Origin: Gonapodya prolifera JEL478
Taxonomy: Eukaryota; Monoblepharomycota; Monoblepharidomycetes; Monoblepharidales; Gonapodyaceae
Direction: 5' to 3'
Length of the DNA stretch: 64,000 nt
Assembly: GCA_001574975.1 (NCBI GenBank)
Contig: KQ965776.1
Coordinates: 186,001 to 250,000 of the forward strand
In this document: positions 1 to 12,416 of the stretch, in pieces
Position numbering within the stretch: position 1 is the first letter of the stretch
Layout: each line of letters starts with the position of its first letter
Made by a program: the position numbers and the translations under genes
Notes under the pieces: generated by a model
The model's database searches: none
Told to the model about the DNA's origin: nothing
What the model saw: the letters and a program-made list of their open reading frames with translations, nothing else

Positions 1-870
1 CTGCACTTGGGCGCGATATAGTAGTGTCGCGCTCTAGTTGAGACCAAGTGTGATGATGAGCACATGTTTATCAACCAATCCACCATTCGGTCACTACCCC
101 AACGCTCAGACACAACACACGAACCTTTGATAAATACCGAACACCGGCTTTGGATGCGCCGTAGTGCGCTTGGAAGGGGTGAACGACCAGTCCTTGCTGG
201 TAATGGTGGGATGACGTCGGCATGCGTCAACGATGCGTGAATCACTTTCACCATTGTGCCGTTGTGACGGAATCAAACTTACCACAGAAGAAACGTTCGC
301 GATCGCTTTGGTGTCCTGGTGAAGAAGAAAGCACGAATCTCATGTGGGCGAGCAACAGAGTGTGGATGATCCCACAAAACGTGACACACGGGAGATTCGT
401 TCTTCTTTATCGATTAAATCCCGTGCTTGAAACATCTGCGAGTAGAGGTCGTTATCTTCAGTTGGAGGAATGTCGATTCGAGAAAGAATGTTCATCAAGC
501 CAAATGCGCAGGAAAACTCCGTCGAGGTTGATGTTGATCATGCGCATGTAGACGTCGAAATCCAGCTCTTCCAGGCTCTTGTAGAACTTTGAGATTCCAG
601 CGCTCTGGACCATGACGTCGAGGTCCTTCTGGCCAGGGAGGTCGGTTATAGCGATAGCTGTTACTGTGATTAGTGAAAACACTTTCCACTGCATTTTCGC
701 AAAGTTAGAACAACGTCGAATCTGTCAGGCTTTGTGATATGAACAGTCATTATATGGAAGTAAAATAACTCTTTCATGCAAAATCAACTAGATAAAGTGG
801 ATGGGGATATCAAGCAACTGTTTGTACTACTTGCGTTTGTATTTCTGGAGACGTGAACAGAGCCTCGTCA
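1..870. other. Gene-poor window edge
   Basis: This stretch runs from the window start to the 3' end of ATG2. Apart from the short-chain-dehydrogenase-like scrap described separately, I see no reading frame with recognisable protein content, no tRNA and no repeat. The plus-strand frame from 222 to 551 is low-complexity and resembles no family I know. Part of this is presumably the ATG2 3' UTR. Confidence 0.5.
280..694 (-). pseudogene. Short-chain dehydrogenase (SDR) remnant
   Basis: The minus-strand frame at 458-694 reads like the middle of a short-chain dehydrogenase. It has a 'LDVMVQSAGIS' stretch where SDRs have LDVLVNNAGIS, then a helix ending in 'INLDGVFL', matching the usual INLxGVFL. 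About 200 bp further downstream a second piece reads 'AIANVSSV', like the IVNVSS strand that carries the catalytic serine. The Rossmann glycine motif that should precede this is absent, because ATG2 ends at 871. No Tyr-x-x-x-Lys is visible. NNAG has become QSAG. I infer a truncated relic, although a gene with unusual exons running off the window cannot be excluded. Confidence 0.35.
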
Positions 871-3800
871 TTAAGAAACACAACATCTGTCACAGCAGCA
901 AAAAAGACCTACATCTTCAGATTTCAATCGGCTGTCAGGGTCCAGGGTGTTTCTCAACCCTAGCAGCGTCTTTCCCAGTGCATCGGCAGCCCCAATCATA
1001 GGTCTCGAAACAAGAGCATCAGGGGGTCGTGAAAAGAAGTATCTCACAAACATGCAACAAACCTTAACACTGCTACGGGCACCGCTCGAATAACTGCGCG
1101 AGCGGGTCCCTGAGATCCGTCGGACTCGTAAACCTCGGTGGGAACAGCCAAGACGGTTTTTGCCGCCGCCGACAAGTGCTTCTGCAAGCTCTTGGCTGCC
1201 AGGCTTACGCCTTCCTGGAGATCCTTGGGTTGCTCTGAATACCGGCTGATGGCCGCACCACTGGCATGATCGTCGTCCTCCATGATATCCTCGAACTCTG
1301 CCTTGTCTCCAGAGAGTGCGAGGAGAGTATCTGCTTGTTCCAAGACCACCTGCGCACCCATGGCGAGCTTCGTGCCAAGGTTAAGGGCTTCCATCGCAGT
1401 ATTTCGGGCAAAAGACTGCGCTCCCTTCTGCAAACCTAATGGAACGTTTGAAGGAATTTGTTTCTTTCTCCGAACGTCGAAAAATCTTAACCCGCTATCG
1501 CCAACCACGCACCTCGCATGATCGTACCGTCCTGCTTATAGGATTGGACAGGTAGAAGTACCAAGTCTGCCACACCTTGACCAAGATTAACAATCGACTT
1601 GACCGGGGTCACACCGCCAACAATGCCAGGTATTTGGCTGTTCAAAATGTGAGGCGCCCATATGTCGGCGATCGCCTTCATCAGGCGGCTCCATCCTTTC
1701 ACACCGGTAACTTTGACGTGCCGCAAATCCAGCGCGGCATCTTCTAAGGAAAAAGGCAGCAGGTTGACGATCTCCACCAGCGCTCCACCTCGGAGCCGTG
1801 TGAGACTAGCGGTTCGCTTTGGTTTGAAGTCGCACCGAATACTGATGGGCTCTATTTCGCAGAGCTGTATGAACACGCCATCTTCCGAAGATCCTGTGTC
1901 CGGAGGAGATGTTGTTGTTGTGGAAGAAGCATCTTTCTTGGAGCTGGAGTTTAAAAATCTCTGAAAACGAAGAAACACATCCAATGCGTCACCATCCACG
2001 AGGAGACGTAGAGGTAACACGGACACCTATGTACCAGAAACAAAACGCGCACTCGTCAATGATACAATTTGTCAGTGTATCAACGTACGCAATATCCTTT
2101 ACCTTGATTCGCAACTCATCGGAAGCTGCTGCATCCGGTGCTCGCACAGAGACAACGTCGGCCTTGAACATGGGGGCCGACCACTCTTTTTCTCTTTCAT
2201 TAGACCGTATCACGGACATGAATTTACGCCACGTCGATGTTTCAACGTGATCGAGGATTTCAACATCCTTGACTGTAAACGACAGTCGGAACGAGAATGG
2301 GCACTCCTCATCATACGAGTCTGCCTCTGCTTCCGCCTTCGAAACTTTAATTTCTATCTTGGGACGTCGGGATCGGATGAGGTCCCGGGCGGACTGCGGC
2401 TTTTGTCGTGCCCGTGTCGTGCTTGTGCTGTATGTGCTCATGGTATCCCCCCTCGGGCGGCTCCGGCCACTGTCACTGTAGAGCACATGCGCTTCTTCGT
2501 AGTCAAGCTCGGACTCGTCTCGGACTGAAAGACCATCCACGTCCGTTTGCGCCGACAAATCCGGAACCTCGGGACCATCGCTCGATGTACCGTTGTGAGT
2601 GCTTCCTCGGCGGCGGGAATAATACTCCTCGAACATTCTTTGGCGCGTTGCCATGAACTCGTATCCATCGTAGAGACGAATCGTGATAAAGCAATCTCGA
2701 AGTCGCAAGGTACGTATGGGTTGAAGTATCCTAGAGAACTGAGTTCGATAATTCTTCTCGGAACAGAGGCAATGACAGTGCGGACTCACGCTAGGATCTT
2801 CTCCTCTTCGGAGATTCCGTCGTCGAAATGGTTATCGATAATAGTGAACTCGCTCACAAAAGTCCTGATGGTATCTGTGGTGTCCAGCGCTTCCTGCCTC
2901 GCTGAAACCTGGACTCTGTCATTTACTGAAGTGGTCAAAAGTGTCGGCTTTTGCTTGAAACTCGCAGCTAACAGAAGCTGCCGCTGCGTCTCGTCTTCAC
3001 TTGTTTGGCTATCACTCAGCTCCCGAGGCGAAGATGAAGTTTCGAGAATTGGTGTGTTTGGTGGCGCGAAAGCATTGTAATCAAGATCACCTGGGAAAAC
3101 AAAAGGTTGAAAAGGAAGAGAGGGTTATGTTTCATCGAGAGAATCTGCTCACTTAATACATCCGGGAGAGCGGACGGATCAAAATTTCGCAAAGTTGGAG
3201 TCCCACTTTTGGTTGTCGGAAGAGGAAGCTCGCTACCGAACAATTTATCATTCAATGATTTGTTGATCCCCTATCGACAAAGCATTACCTCTTGGAAGTA
3301 TGTGGTGTCGTACTGGAGCCGATACTCGTCACCACATCCTGCACCACCTGAAGGGAGTCAGCACAGACATCGAAAAAAATCTGTAGGTTTCCAACATCGA
3401 CATCGAGGAATGGAGGCACGTTTTTACTGCTCTTTACAGTGATTTCCCCGCACTCGACGATTGAAACATGTGCATAGCCTAGCGCCTAAAGATATCATGG
3501 GCGAGAGATTAAGCAATAAACGTTGGTTGTCCAAAACGACATCAAACCTGAAAATAGCCTTTCAGCTCAGGGGATCCGTTGATCGACGACGATTCTAGAG
3601 CCCGTTCCCTGTTTATTGGATCCTGCGTCCCTTTTACATTATCCACCACCAGAACCGAGAGTCCATAAATCATGGTACGGACGATATGTACGGAAACATT
3701 TGGCGCCAGGGAAGTTGACAGCTTAAAACGAAGTGATAGACCTTGGCGGCCATCCAGAAATCGAAGCGATGGTGCTATTCACCTTTATTTGATCGATAGC

Positions 3801-6800
3801 AACAACCCCGCAATGCCCAATGGGATTTGGCTGGTAGACAATGCATATTTCATTTAACGTAAGTTTTAAACGCGTTGTGATCGCGAAATCGTCGGCCAGA
3901 ACGATATCCTGGGGAAGCTTTGCAAACAACATCATATCTCGAAAGATGGCATCATTTCGTGGAACGCGAGCTGAGAGTCCCATAAGAGACAACGATACTT
4001 GTTGATCTTTCGTTTTGGCTTTCGAATCCGTGGCAGATGTGATCACGCAGGATATTACAGATTTCCCTCGACCCGCGACATCGGCAACTTGAAACGTGCG
4101 ATACACCAACGGATCTTCCAGAGCAGCGAGTTCATTCGATTGAGAGAAAGTGAAATCGGCCGCATCCACTGAGAGATAGGTCATGGACTGGTTTTGGGGT
4201 ACACTTGAGTTGCACATAACTCGTTAATTAGGAAAACGGCATACCTTTCCCTCGCATCCAGAAACACCAAATAATTTCGTGTCCTCCAATGCAATGGTGT
4301 AGGTTCCGTTTTTTGTCTTCCCATCAATTGCTTCTCCGGATCTGTTCTGAACGTGCCAGGTAACGTCAATTCTAGCGATCGAGAATAGTAAGGCCAATTC
4401 CGACGGTTTCACATCAGCCTCTGTGTCTGGACTAGATGCTGGCTGCTGGGGCGCTCGTTTGAGCGAGTCGTCAGGTTGTGGCCCGTCAAAGAGGCCCGCA
4501 TCGTTGAGTAGTACAACAAGCTTGTCAAGTTGATCCTTTGAGATATTGATCCGTAGAGACGGGATATTAGCATCAACAAAAATTTTCGACTCGAGGATAG
4601 ACTGCTCCCGGAACCGGAAGGTCTCCTCCTCGTCAAAGTTGTCAGCTCCGGGCATGCGTCTTCGAGCCACAAAAGGATCGCTCAAATCAGAACCTTGGCT
4701 GTTCCCCTCTCCATGTCCATGTTGTTCTCCGATATCAAACCAGGATTTAAACATCCACGCAGGTGGATCGTCTTCGGCGTCATCTTCATCATCGACTGGA
4801 ACTTGTACACGTCTCTGTGGTGACGTCAAGATGGCCTTCCTCCGGAAAATTTCAATTGTCGGAACATTGAAGCGTGCAGATTTGATTGGACAATTTCGCG
4901 GTACAGAATAAATTGAAGCTAGTGGAGTAATGTCTGATAACAAACGAACCAAGGTTTCAAAGGTGAAACGGTATCACAATTCAGGTAGATCCACTTACCG
5001 ACTTCCACTTGTGCAGGTAAGCCCGAATTAAGTCTCGCTCTCTCAAAAAATGATAGTCCGACTTCATCAACTTCCAATTTCCAGGCTGCAGTATCAGTTA
5101 TGCCCGGCATCCCGGATCTCCTATTTGCTAACCTCAAAGGACTGCGGAGGCCCTTGCCACTGCTGGAATCTTCACCGAGGGTGTTCTTCAACTTGAGAGC
5201 GAAGCAGTCAACTAGAAATCCAGATTCGCGCTCCTTTACGGTCGCGTCCTTTGGCACTACACTGAGCCAAACACGTATATGTGGCACACGAATGTCGAGA
5301 GACACATCCCGACGTGAGCGGGCAGTCTGCTTGGAAACTGAATCGTCGAGGTCTTCAATTATGTCCCGAGGTTCCCGATTTTGCTCAAAAGAGGACGAAG
5401 AAAGGTTGCTTTGATTCTTTTGGTCCCGGCGGCGCAACAACTCATTCCACCGATCAAATTGACCTGCAATTTCACGATGTGCGTGAACATGGATACTGGC
5501 CATTTTTACGAGTAACACATCCCGCCCCTCATCGCCTTCCTCCAAACTATGGATCCTCTCCCAAGTAACATGCATCGAATGAGCCATATTCGTTGAACTG
5601 GTGGCTGACTTCAAAGCTGGCTTCAGAACCTTCGCACCATGAGCGCCAATACTCGAAGATGATGGTGCACTATCTGACTTGGTGGATGTGACGCTACCGA
5701 CAACATCAAGCGATGACAGAGACGAATAGATTGTCTGAGCATTCGCCCCTTCTCGGGGCTCCAGAAACACCAACGGCGTATACTTTGGTCCTCCTCTAGA
5801 GCGCTCAAACGCCCGGCCACGGTCGTCCTCTCTCAACACCCAATCCGAAATGCACGCAGATTGAACCCAGAGCTCGACGTGATCACGCTCGGCGCCAAAC
5901 GTTCCCTTGACCCCAACACCCTTGACACGAATTAAGAAGTGGTCCTTGTTCAGCAATGTAGCAACAGTTTCGTCGTCGACTTGAGGCTCTTCACCACGGC
6001 CGGCGCACGCTTGGAGGAGTTGGGCTTGAGCTACAGGACCATCCGAATCGCGATGGAGCAGGAAGACTCGAACATCACGAAGGTTTGCGTCGACCCGCCA
6101 GCTTATTCCCTTCCCAGTGTGATGCGACCCTGTCGATGAAGGTACGGAGGGCGAGAAAAACGACACTTTCGGAGAGGATGATGCCGTCCACGTGTGAGAC
6201 TGCACTCCGGCAATAGTGACGCGGGACCGCTGTCTCCGAAACTGGCCGGCTGCGGTGACGGAGGACGCCGCGAGCGTAGATTGGGCGTCAAAAAATTGGC
6301 TGGCTTGAACCGAGCTTGTGGTGGACATTCCCATGCCCGGGGGCGTGTGGCCCTCGGGAGGAATTGGCATGGAGCTGCGTTCCCGCACGAGGTCGGCGAC
6401 TTCTCGCCACGCCGACTCGTCCGCAAGCGTCTCGAAAATCTCCGCCACAAGCGCCACGTCGGCTGGGTCTGCGAATACCACGACAGAGTGAATGAGAAGG
6501 TCAAGGTGGTATGACGCCGCTCCCGAGATTTGGCTTCGAGACCGGTTCACATTGAATGCAACATGGTTTTCGGGCCCAGATGCTAGTGACAGCAGCGTGG
6601 TCGACCGAACATAGGGGGCGTTATGGGCCACGCCAACATCGTCGTCGATGTCGGGAATGTCTGAACGTGGTAGTATAACATGCCCTCCTTTGAGTTCCGA
6701 AAGGGTCACTTGGATCCCACTGAAAGAAAGTAATTTTCGAACGTCCTGGGAGTCGAGGCGCGTCCCCGTAGCGTCTCCGGTGGCAGTGTCTCCCCCCGAG

Positions 6801-7737
6801 TTGTCAAAAAATTTCATATTCGGAACAGTCAGGTCAAGGTGAAACTCTTTCCAAGCACCCGCTTTCATAGTCTTGTACACGACCCGCAGAGTGATGTTTT
6901 CCAAGTTGACCTTCACTCTGGCAAGGATTCGGTCAATGAGACTCGTTACGAGAAGAAGTCCGTCGCTTCGTGGAGCTGATTTCGAAGCGCTTTCGTCTGC
7001 GACAGGGCCAGCGGACGCGATGGAGGCTGCAAGAGATTCGTCCAATTCTTTGTCCCTTTCAGTTGCGGCAAGGAAGGATGATGCAATGTCGGCAGTCGAC
7101 GTGGCGAGAGGAAGTGTAGAAAAGGCAGATTTGAACAGAACTGCAAGTGTTTTACGGTTATAGGGTTCATGAGCTTTCTAAAGGAGGGTCACTGCAAACA
7201 CGAAATGTTCTCTCACCATTTTGGGGGTCTTCGGAGAACGGCGCAACCTCCACCATCACATCCCGCACATCAAGAATAATGTCTCCGTTAAAGAGGTCCG
7301 TGCTCGGGAACGTCAAACTTATTTCACCGACACGACCGCCAGTTACGACGACTGGTATTGTTGCAGTGAGCTCATTGAGGACCTGTTCCGAAGCATTCCC
7401 GATTTAATGGAGGTTTCCAGAATGAGCGCGCACTCGGGAATGCACGCACCTCGACATTCAGCTTCAGATCTCTGAGTTTCATAGTTCCTGTGGCCAGTTG
7501 AACATCGACATTGTCGTATGTGAAGTCGTTTGAAAGGAACTGGCCAATGGCTCTCTGATTGGGGCGACGCCGGCGACGTTTTGTAGCGGCAATGCACGAA
7601 AGAAAGAGCAATTAGGGCTCTGAATGGACACAAGAGCGCTTCGCATCGCGGACCTTAACGACGAACGCAGCGACCTTCCGTTGGAAGTCCGGGGGTACAA
7701 ACGAGGCCGGCAGCTGAAATGGCCAGTAGCTGGCCAT
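871..7737 (-). CDS. ATG2: Autophagy-related lipid-transfer protein Atg2
   Basis: Atg2 is the rod-shaped lipid-transfer protein that bridges ER exit sites and the growing phagophore, working with Atg9 and Atg18. The start at 7737 gives MASYWPFQLPASFVPP, a typical Atg2 amino end. A 99-bp intron (7555-7653) joins it to 'RAIGQFLSNDF', the chorein-type N-terminal repeat with its 'NVDVQLATGTMKLRDLKLNV' strand. The largest uninterrupted part lies near 4919-7045. The C-terminal Atg2 domain is clear at 1000-2026: 'QIPGIVGGVTPVKSIVNLGQ', 'LVLLPVQSYKQDG', 'GAQSFARNTAMEALNL' and 'PMIGAADALGKTLLGLRNTL'. The coding sequence is split into a dozen or more exons by short introns. The last join (about 1000-1050) gives 'VAVLR-PMIGAAD', and the stop is at 871. 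It faces the NTPase gene across a 122-bp divergent promoter. The family call is very secure; some middle exon ends are not resolved. Confidence 0.95.
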
Positions 7738-7859
7738 TGTGGATTGTCTTGTGCCAGTCTTGCAGCCACGATTGATCGCTGGTCACACAACCCGATTTTC
7801 CTTCGGTCACCCAACCATAGTCAGCATATGTCCATTACTTGATTTCGCGTCTCAGCGCC
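7738..7859. promoter_or_regulatory. Divergent promoter of ATG2 and the membrane NTPase gene
   Basis: Only 122 bp separate the ATG2 start codon (minus strand) from the NTPase start codon (plus strand). Both 5' UTRs and both core promoters must fit here or overlap the opposing transcript. No clear TATA element is visible. This is inferred from gene orientation alone. Confidence 0.5.
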
Positions 7860-10800
7860 ATGACAGATGCTGGGAAAACAGGCGCGGACTCTCGCCTTAG
7901 CATTGCTGGCGTTCCCCCCTCGGAATGCATCGACGCGGCTGCCGAAAATGCGCATGTGATTCCTGACATTGAGAACGACATCCTGGACAGTATTTCTCTC
8001 GCCGGCGATGGAGGCGATCTCGCTATCGTGCACAATGTACCAAATCAGAGTGGGGGCCACACGTCGGAGACCGGGAACGTGGTCGTGGACACCCGAGAGG
8101 ATCACGAGTCTGGAGACATGAGAAAGGATCCGGAGAACATGACAACACCGGTGGAGCCCCACGCGGGCTTTGGCCGCGATGAAGAGCTGGACTCGAGTTT
8201 GCCTGATGGCGTCAACTCCAACTCGGAACTTCGCGAACCGGAGCCTGTGTCTACGTCCACGTCCTCGGAGCTTGGGGAAAGAACCCGCTTGGTCACTCAA
8301 ACGTCGTTGGTACTTCAGAATAGCCAAATTGCCGATGCCGCGGAACCTGAAAGCACTGTCAGGCAGGGAGCCACGGGGGCGAACGTGGCCGCATCACAGC
8401 GAGGGGACCAAAATTCGACACACGAGATGGAACAGCACATTGCGGCAGCTCCGGAGCGGGACGAGGATCGCAGCTCTATCGCCCGACGCGCTTTGGAGCA
8501 CCTCTCTTCGTTGGCGCCTCTTTTCAAACAACCTTCGCGGCTTCTTTCGAACCCATGGACGCCTGCGCTGGTATCCGTTATCGCTGTCCTCTTCACACTC
8601 TTGTTTCACACCGCTCCTTCACCACCACCGCCTCTTCCCGAGCATGTGGACAGGTCGACGCTGTGGTCCGCGTTCGACCTCCTCAGAAATCCTTATGCGG
8701 AGTTGAGCGCAGAGCGTTGGGAGAAAGAATGGAGTAACGACCACCAGGCAACATCTTTGCAGCACCCTAGTGGCGCAAAGTACTGGTTTCTGTCGAGTAA
8801 GCTGAACTCAACCGGCTTGAACGACCACCGTGACTCGTCAAAGGAGTTGGAAGCGAGGTACTACATCCCCATGTGAGTGCTGTGCGACTTCCCAGCGCAC
8901 TTGTCCAAGCAAGGCACCTGACTCTGTCGCGCTCTCAGCACGTGGTCGCGCCTCCTTCACTCCCAGACCTCGAGCACGGTCGCCCTGGTATTCGGGCCTC
9001 GCGGCATGGGGAAAAGCACGCTGCGCATTCTCGCCGAAAAGAAGTTTCGAGCAAAGTGGAACAGTGTCGTAGGCGACGGCACACCCTACGAGTGGGACGG
9101 AGCGCCTGGGAAGGGAAAGGGCCTTCTGATCGATATCACGCCGGAGAGAGTGAGTTCTCGCCGACTTGAGCTGGATTGGAGAGATGACGAGGAGTGAATT
9201 GACCGTTACATTATAGCACTCCCTCAATACATTCTTTCCGACGTTTGAGCAGCACATCTGGCATACTGCGCGCCCTTTGATGCGCATATTTCACACTCGT
9301 GAAACGTATTGGAAACTTAACGTGAGTGGGAAAATTAGGTGCCATTTTTTTGTCGATACCCTTTGTCATGATCATGATCACGACGGGCGCGCTCAAATTA
9401 GTTCGAAACCGAGTTTAACCTCGGTGATTTTGCCGATATGATTCTCGGAAGGGGTGTCACCATCCTCGTAGACGGTGTCGTTTCAGGGTAGGTACCCGTG
9501 AACAGTTGTTGCTTCCCTCGGCTTGCCTTCAATGTGCCTCTGTATCAAGGGAACTTCGCCCCAAACTCAGCTCGACGGAGCTTCCTCTCGTTCCCCGTCT
9601 TCTCTCCCCGCTCACCTACTTCTTCCACGGCCTACCCGTTCCACCACTAGGACTCGCGCCGTCTACGGCAGTACAACTTGGTGCCTTTGCCGCCTCGTAC
9701 TACATGGGCCACTCGGACTCGTTGCGGTCGTTTCTGGACGTCATTGATCGCGATTTAGCCTACGGGTGGTGGTGGAGGAGTGTCTGGGACTGGATGTGGG
9801 ACAAGTTTCAAGAACACGTGACGAGCGCGAAAGGATCCTTGATGGCACTGGCAGCAGCAGCTTTGACCGTGATTTGGGTCAACTTCACCTTTGCAGACCC
9901 TTTACGAATCTTGAGGAACTCGCGCGGGGTGGTGACGAGAGTGCGGATTGAAGTGCTCATGCTTGTCTGGGTTGTGTGGTGCGCCTTGTCCCTGTATTGG
10001 AGTGTCGCGCCCTGGTTTAGTCTGCATGGAGGGTTGAATGGCGTGTGGGAGTCCCTCACAACTGGAGCTGGAAACCTGTTTGGCGAGGTACGCCCCTTGT
10101 TGGCGTCGGATTTCAGAACAATGCGCGATCCTGGTGAACTTTCGGTCGAGCGACTTGTCCGTGTGATACCACATTGGGATGCGCGGACCAAGGTGGGCGC
10201 TCCATATGTCAAGGAATGCGCTCGGATGAACGTGGGCTGGAAGGGCGATACTGCAATCGGCAGGCTGAAGCGATTCAGAAAAGTTATCGGAGAAGTTGGA
10301 ATTGGAGAGATGGTGAGTGTTGCCATATTCAACTTTGCCGCAAAGGTTCAAAGGAGAGCACGTTCTCCAAATCTACAGGCTGTCCTTGTTGATGGTATTG
10401 ATGAAACCTCCTTGTCTGCGATGGGGAGCTACCCAAGAATCGTGCAAGGGTTTACTCGCGCGGTAATTGACCATGCACTGTTTGAAATGTCTATGGAGAA
10501 GGATGTTGACACGAGGTATGGTCGACTTGAAAGGAGCTTGATCAAAACAAATATGGTTCTATCGGCATTCAAACTACACAGTTTCTGGTTCTTCTTTCCG
10601 AGGGCATTCAAGCTGCTGGTGAATGAGCAAATCAAGGAGAAGGGTCGTTTGGACAAGTATGGATGGGTCGATCGTGAGTCATTCTGTGACCTTATTGTGG
10701 CATAACAGGCTCATATTCGATGGCGTGAATAGTGACGTTCGACCACCGAGACCTACTTCGCATGGCTGAACTGCGCTTCCAAACATATCAAACTTGTGCT

Positions 10801-11329
10801 ATTACGGTGACAGGCCCAGAACTTGTCCGCCAAAGGAATGGCCCTCAAACTCAGGGCTCTTTAATTAACCGGCGACACCAGCTTTCGGATTCGGATCCCG
10901 CTATCTCTTCAAGACCAAATCAGGTGAACGGGTTGCAACACAGTCCTCCTCCTTGCGATCGCTCCTTCTGGTCTCTGTTCTGCGACGCTACGGACGAGGA
11001 CCATATATGGGTTGACGAAGCTTTCAGGAGTGCTGCATGGCTTCGTACGCCTCGTCTGATGACAACGATTATGAGGGACATCGTGGAACTGCTGGCAAAG
11101 GTGATTCAAAACAACTTCGTGGGAGTGATTGTGTCTGAGATCGTGTTTTTGTCTCATTGATTGCAGGAGCGCTGGTCTGACATGAGCGACAGACCGTTTT
11201 GCGTGGAGCCAGCTGCACTCGCCGAAATGTTGTCAGAGGTGCGTTTCAACGGTCTCATAGTTGGACTTGTTGCTTTTTTTAATTCGAAAATCTTTCCAGC
11301 CACCTGCTGAAAGGCTTTTAAGGGCGTGA
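7860..11329 (+). CDS. Multi-pass membrane P-loop NTPase (KAP-like layout)
   Basis: A low-complexity acidic N-terminus of about 230 residues is followed by a membrane helix (near 8549-8620, 'TPALVSVIAVLFTLLF'). After a short intron the chain reads 'VALVFGPRGMGKSTLRIL', a Walker A loop at 8994-9020. Small exons follow at about 9208-9325 and 9400-9488. Then comes a long exon with hydrophobic segments ('ALAAAALTVIWVNF', 'VLMLVWVVWCALSLYWSV') and, after them, 'LQAVLVDGIDET', a plausible Walker B with a trailing acidic residue. Membrane helices placed between Walker A and Walker B are the hallmark of KAP-family NTPases, but I do not see the other KAP motifs clearly, so that assignment is inference. 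C-terminal exons run through 'RTPRLMTTIMRDIVELLAK' and 'ERWSDMSDRPFCVEPAALAE' to a stop at 11327-11329. The join around 10675-10732 is uncertain. ATG 7860 is used rather than an upstream non-ATG codon. FUN14 follows within 100 bp. Confidence 0.7.
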
Positions 11330-11419
11330 CCATCTCAACTAGTAACAAATACCACTCCACAGTCAATTGTAAATACAAACGTCATGCTCGTAATCAGTAT
11401 ACCCGCAACCAAACCCACG

Positions 11420-12225
11420 ATGGCATCCGCTGTTCTTCTCCCTCGTGTTCTTCTGCGTCCGGTAGTCGCATGCTATGGAGCCTCTACCGCTTCTGCTTCT
11501 GCTCGGTGGCATGGAAAGACATCAGCATTGCTGGATCGACGATTTGAGCACACGTACTCGAGGAACACGAAATCGGAAGGAAAATCACGCTTAGCACCAG
11601 TCGTCGCCGTTGGCTTCGGAGCCATTGCTGCTCTACACATTCGGCTGCGGGATTCATTCGCCGATTGCGCTGCTGCGCCGAAAGCTGTCCCCGCGGCAAG
11701 CTCCGTTCACGCAGATATTCCGGATATCGCGAAGCCGAAAAAGCAACCCGATGCCTCTTACTTGGAGAATCTCCCGGCAGAGCTTACTTTCGGAGCTTTT
11801 CTCGGTTTCAGCGCTGGTGTGTTGCCTACCATTTACCCAGTTCAATATGCAGGTTGTTGACGGCACATTTCAACACATCAGGGTACTTTACAATTAAAGT
11901 AGGGAGAGTTCTCATCTTCTTTTGTGGTGGAATCTTCATTTTTGTGCAGGTGCGTCTTTCTCTTGCCTTTTTTTTTTGGTCCACGTTACGTCGCTGACCA
12001 GCTTTCATGTTCTAGTACCTTGTTCACAAGGGTTGGGTTTCGATCAATTGGGGTGGCGTCGAGAAATCCTGGACCCAGGCCTTGGACCGTGACGGCGATG
12101 GAAAGGTCACCTTCCGCGATTTCGCGTCCTTCATCGGTGCGTGGGTGAAATGGCTCACGTTCCGCATTCCGTCCGCTGCAACATTTTCGGCGGGTTTCTA
12201 CTACGCATTGTCTAACGTCAAATAA
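11420..12225 (+). CDS. FUN14-family mitochondrial membrane protein with an EF-hand-like loop
   Basis: The product resembles FUN14/FUNDC proteins of the mitochondrial outer membrane. Exon 1 (to 11816) encodes an Arg/Ser/Ala-rich, presequence-like leader, then 'ENLPAELTFGAFLGFSAG'. Exon 2 (11882-11949) gives 'YFTIKVGRVLIFFCGGIF', the GYxxKKxGR-like FUN14 signature running into a membrane helix. Exon 3 (12016-12225) gives 'HKGWVSINWGGVEKSW', then 'DRDGDGKVTFRDF', and ends with a glycine-bearing helix. Both introns (65 and 66 bp) have GT...AG ends and keep frame. The DxDGDGK loop has the oxygen-ligand spacing of an EF-hand and is common in fungal and plant FUN14 members. An in-frame ATG at 11384 is possible; 11420 (MASAVLLPRV) looks more like a targeting-peptide start. 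Confidence 0.88.
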
Positions 12226-12416
12226 TCTGCGCGTGTAATTGCTTTTGCATCAATTGAATTCATCGTCTTCTGCTGGAACCCTTGGTGTTCGAGCTTTTCA
12301 CTTTACGCACTCTATTTATTGCGATTATCATGGTTGGATTTTGAAGTGTGCTAATGATACAAAGCGTGCATGATGTGTGGTGTGTGGGAATGCAAATGGC
12401 TGATTCTTGGTATGTT

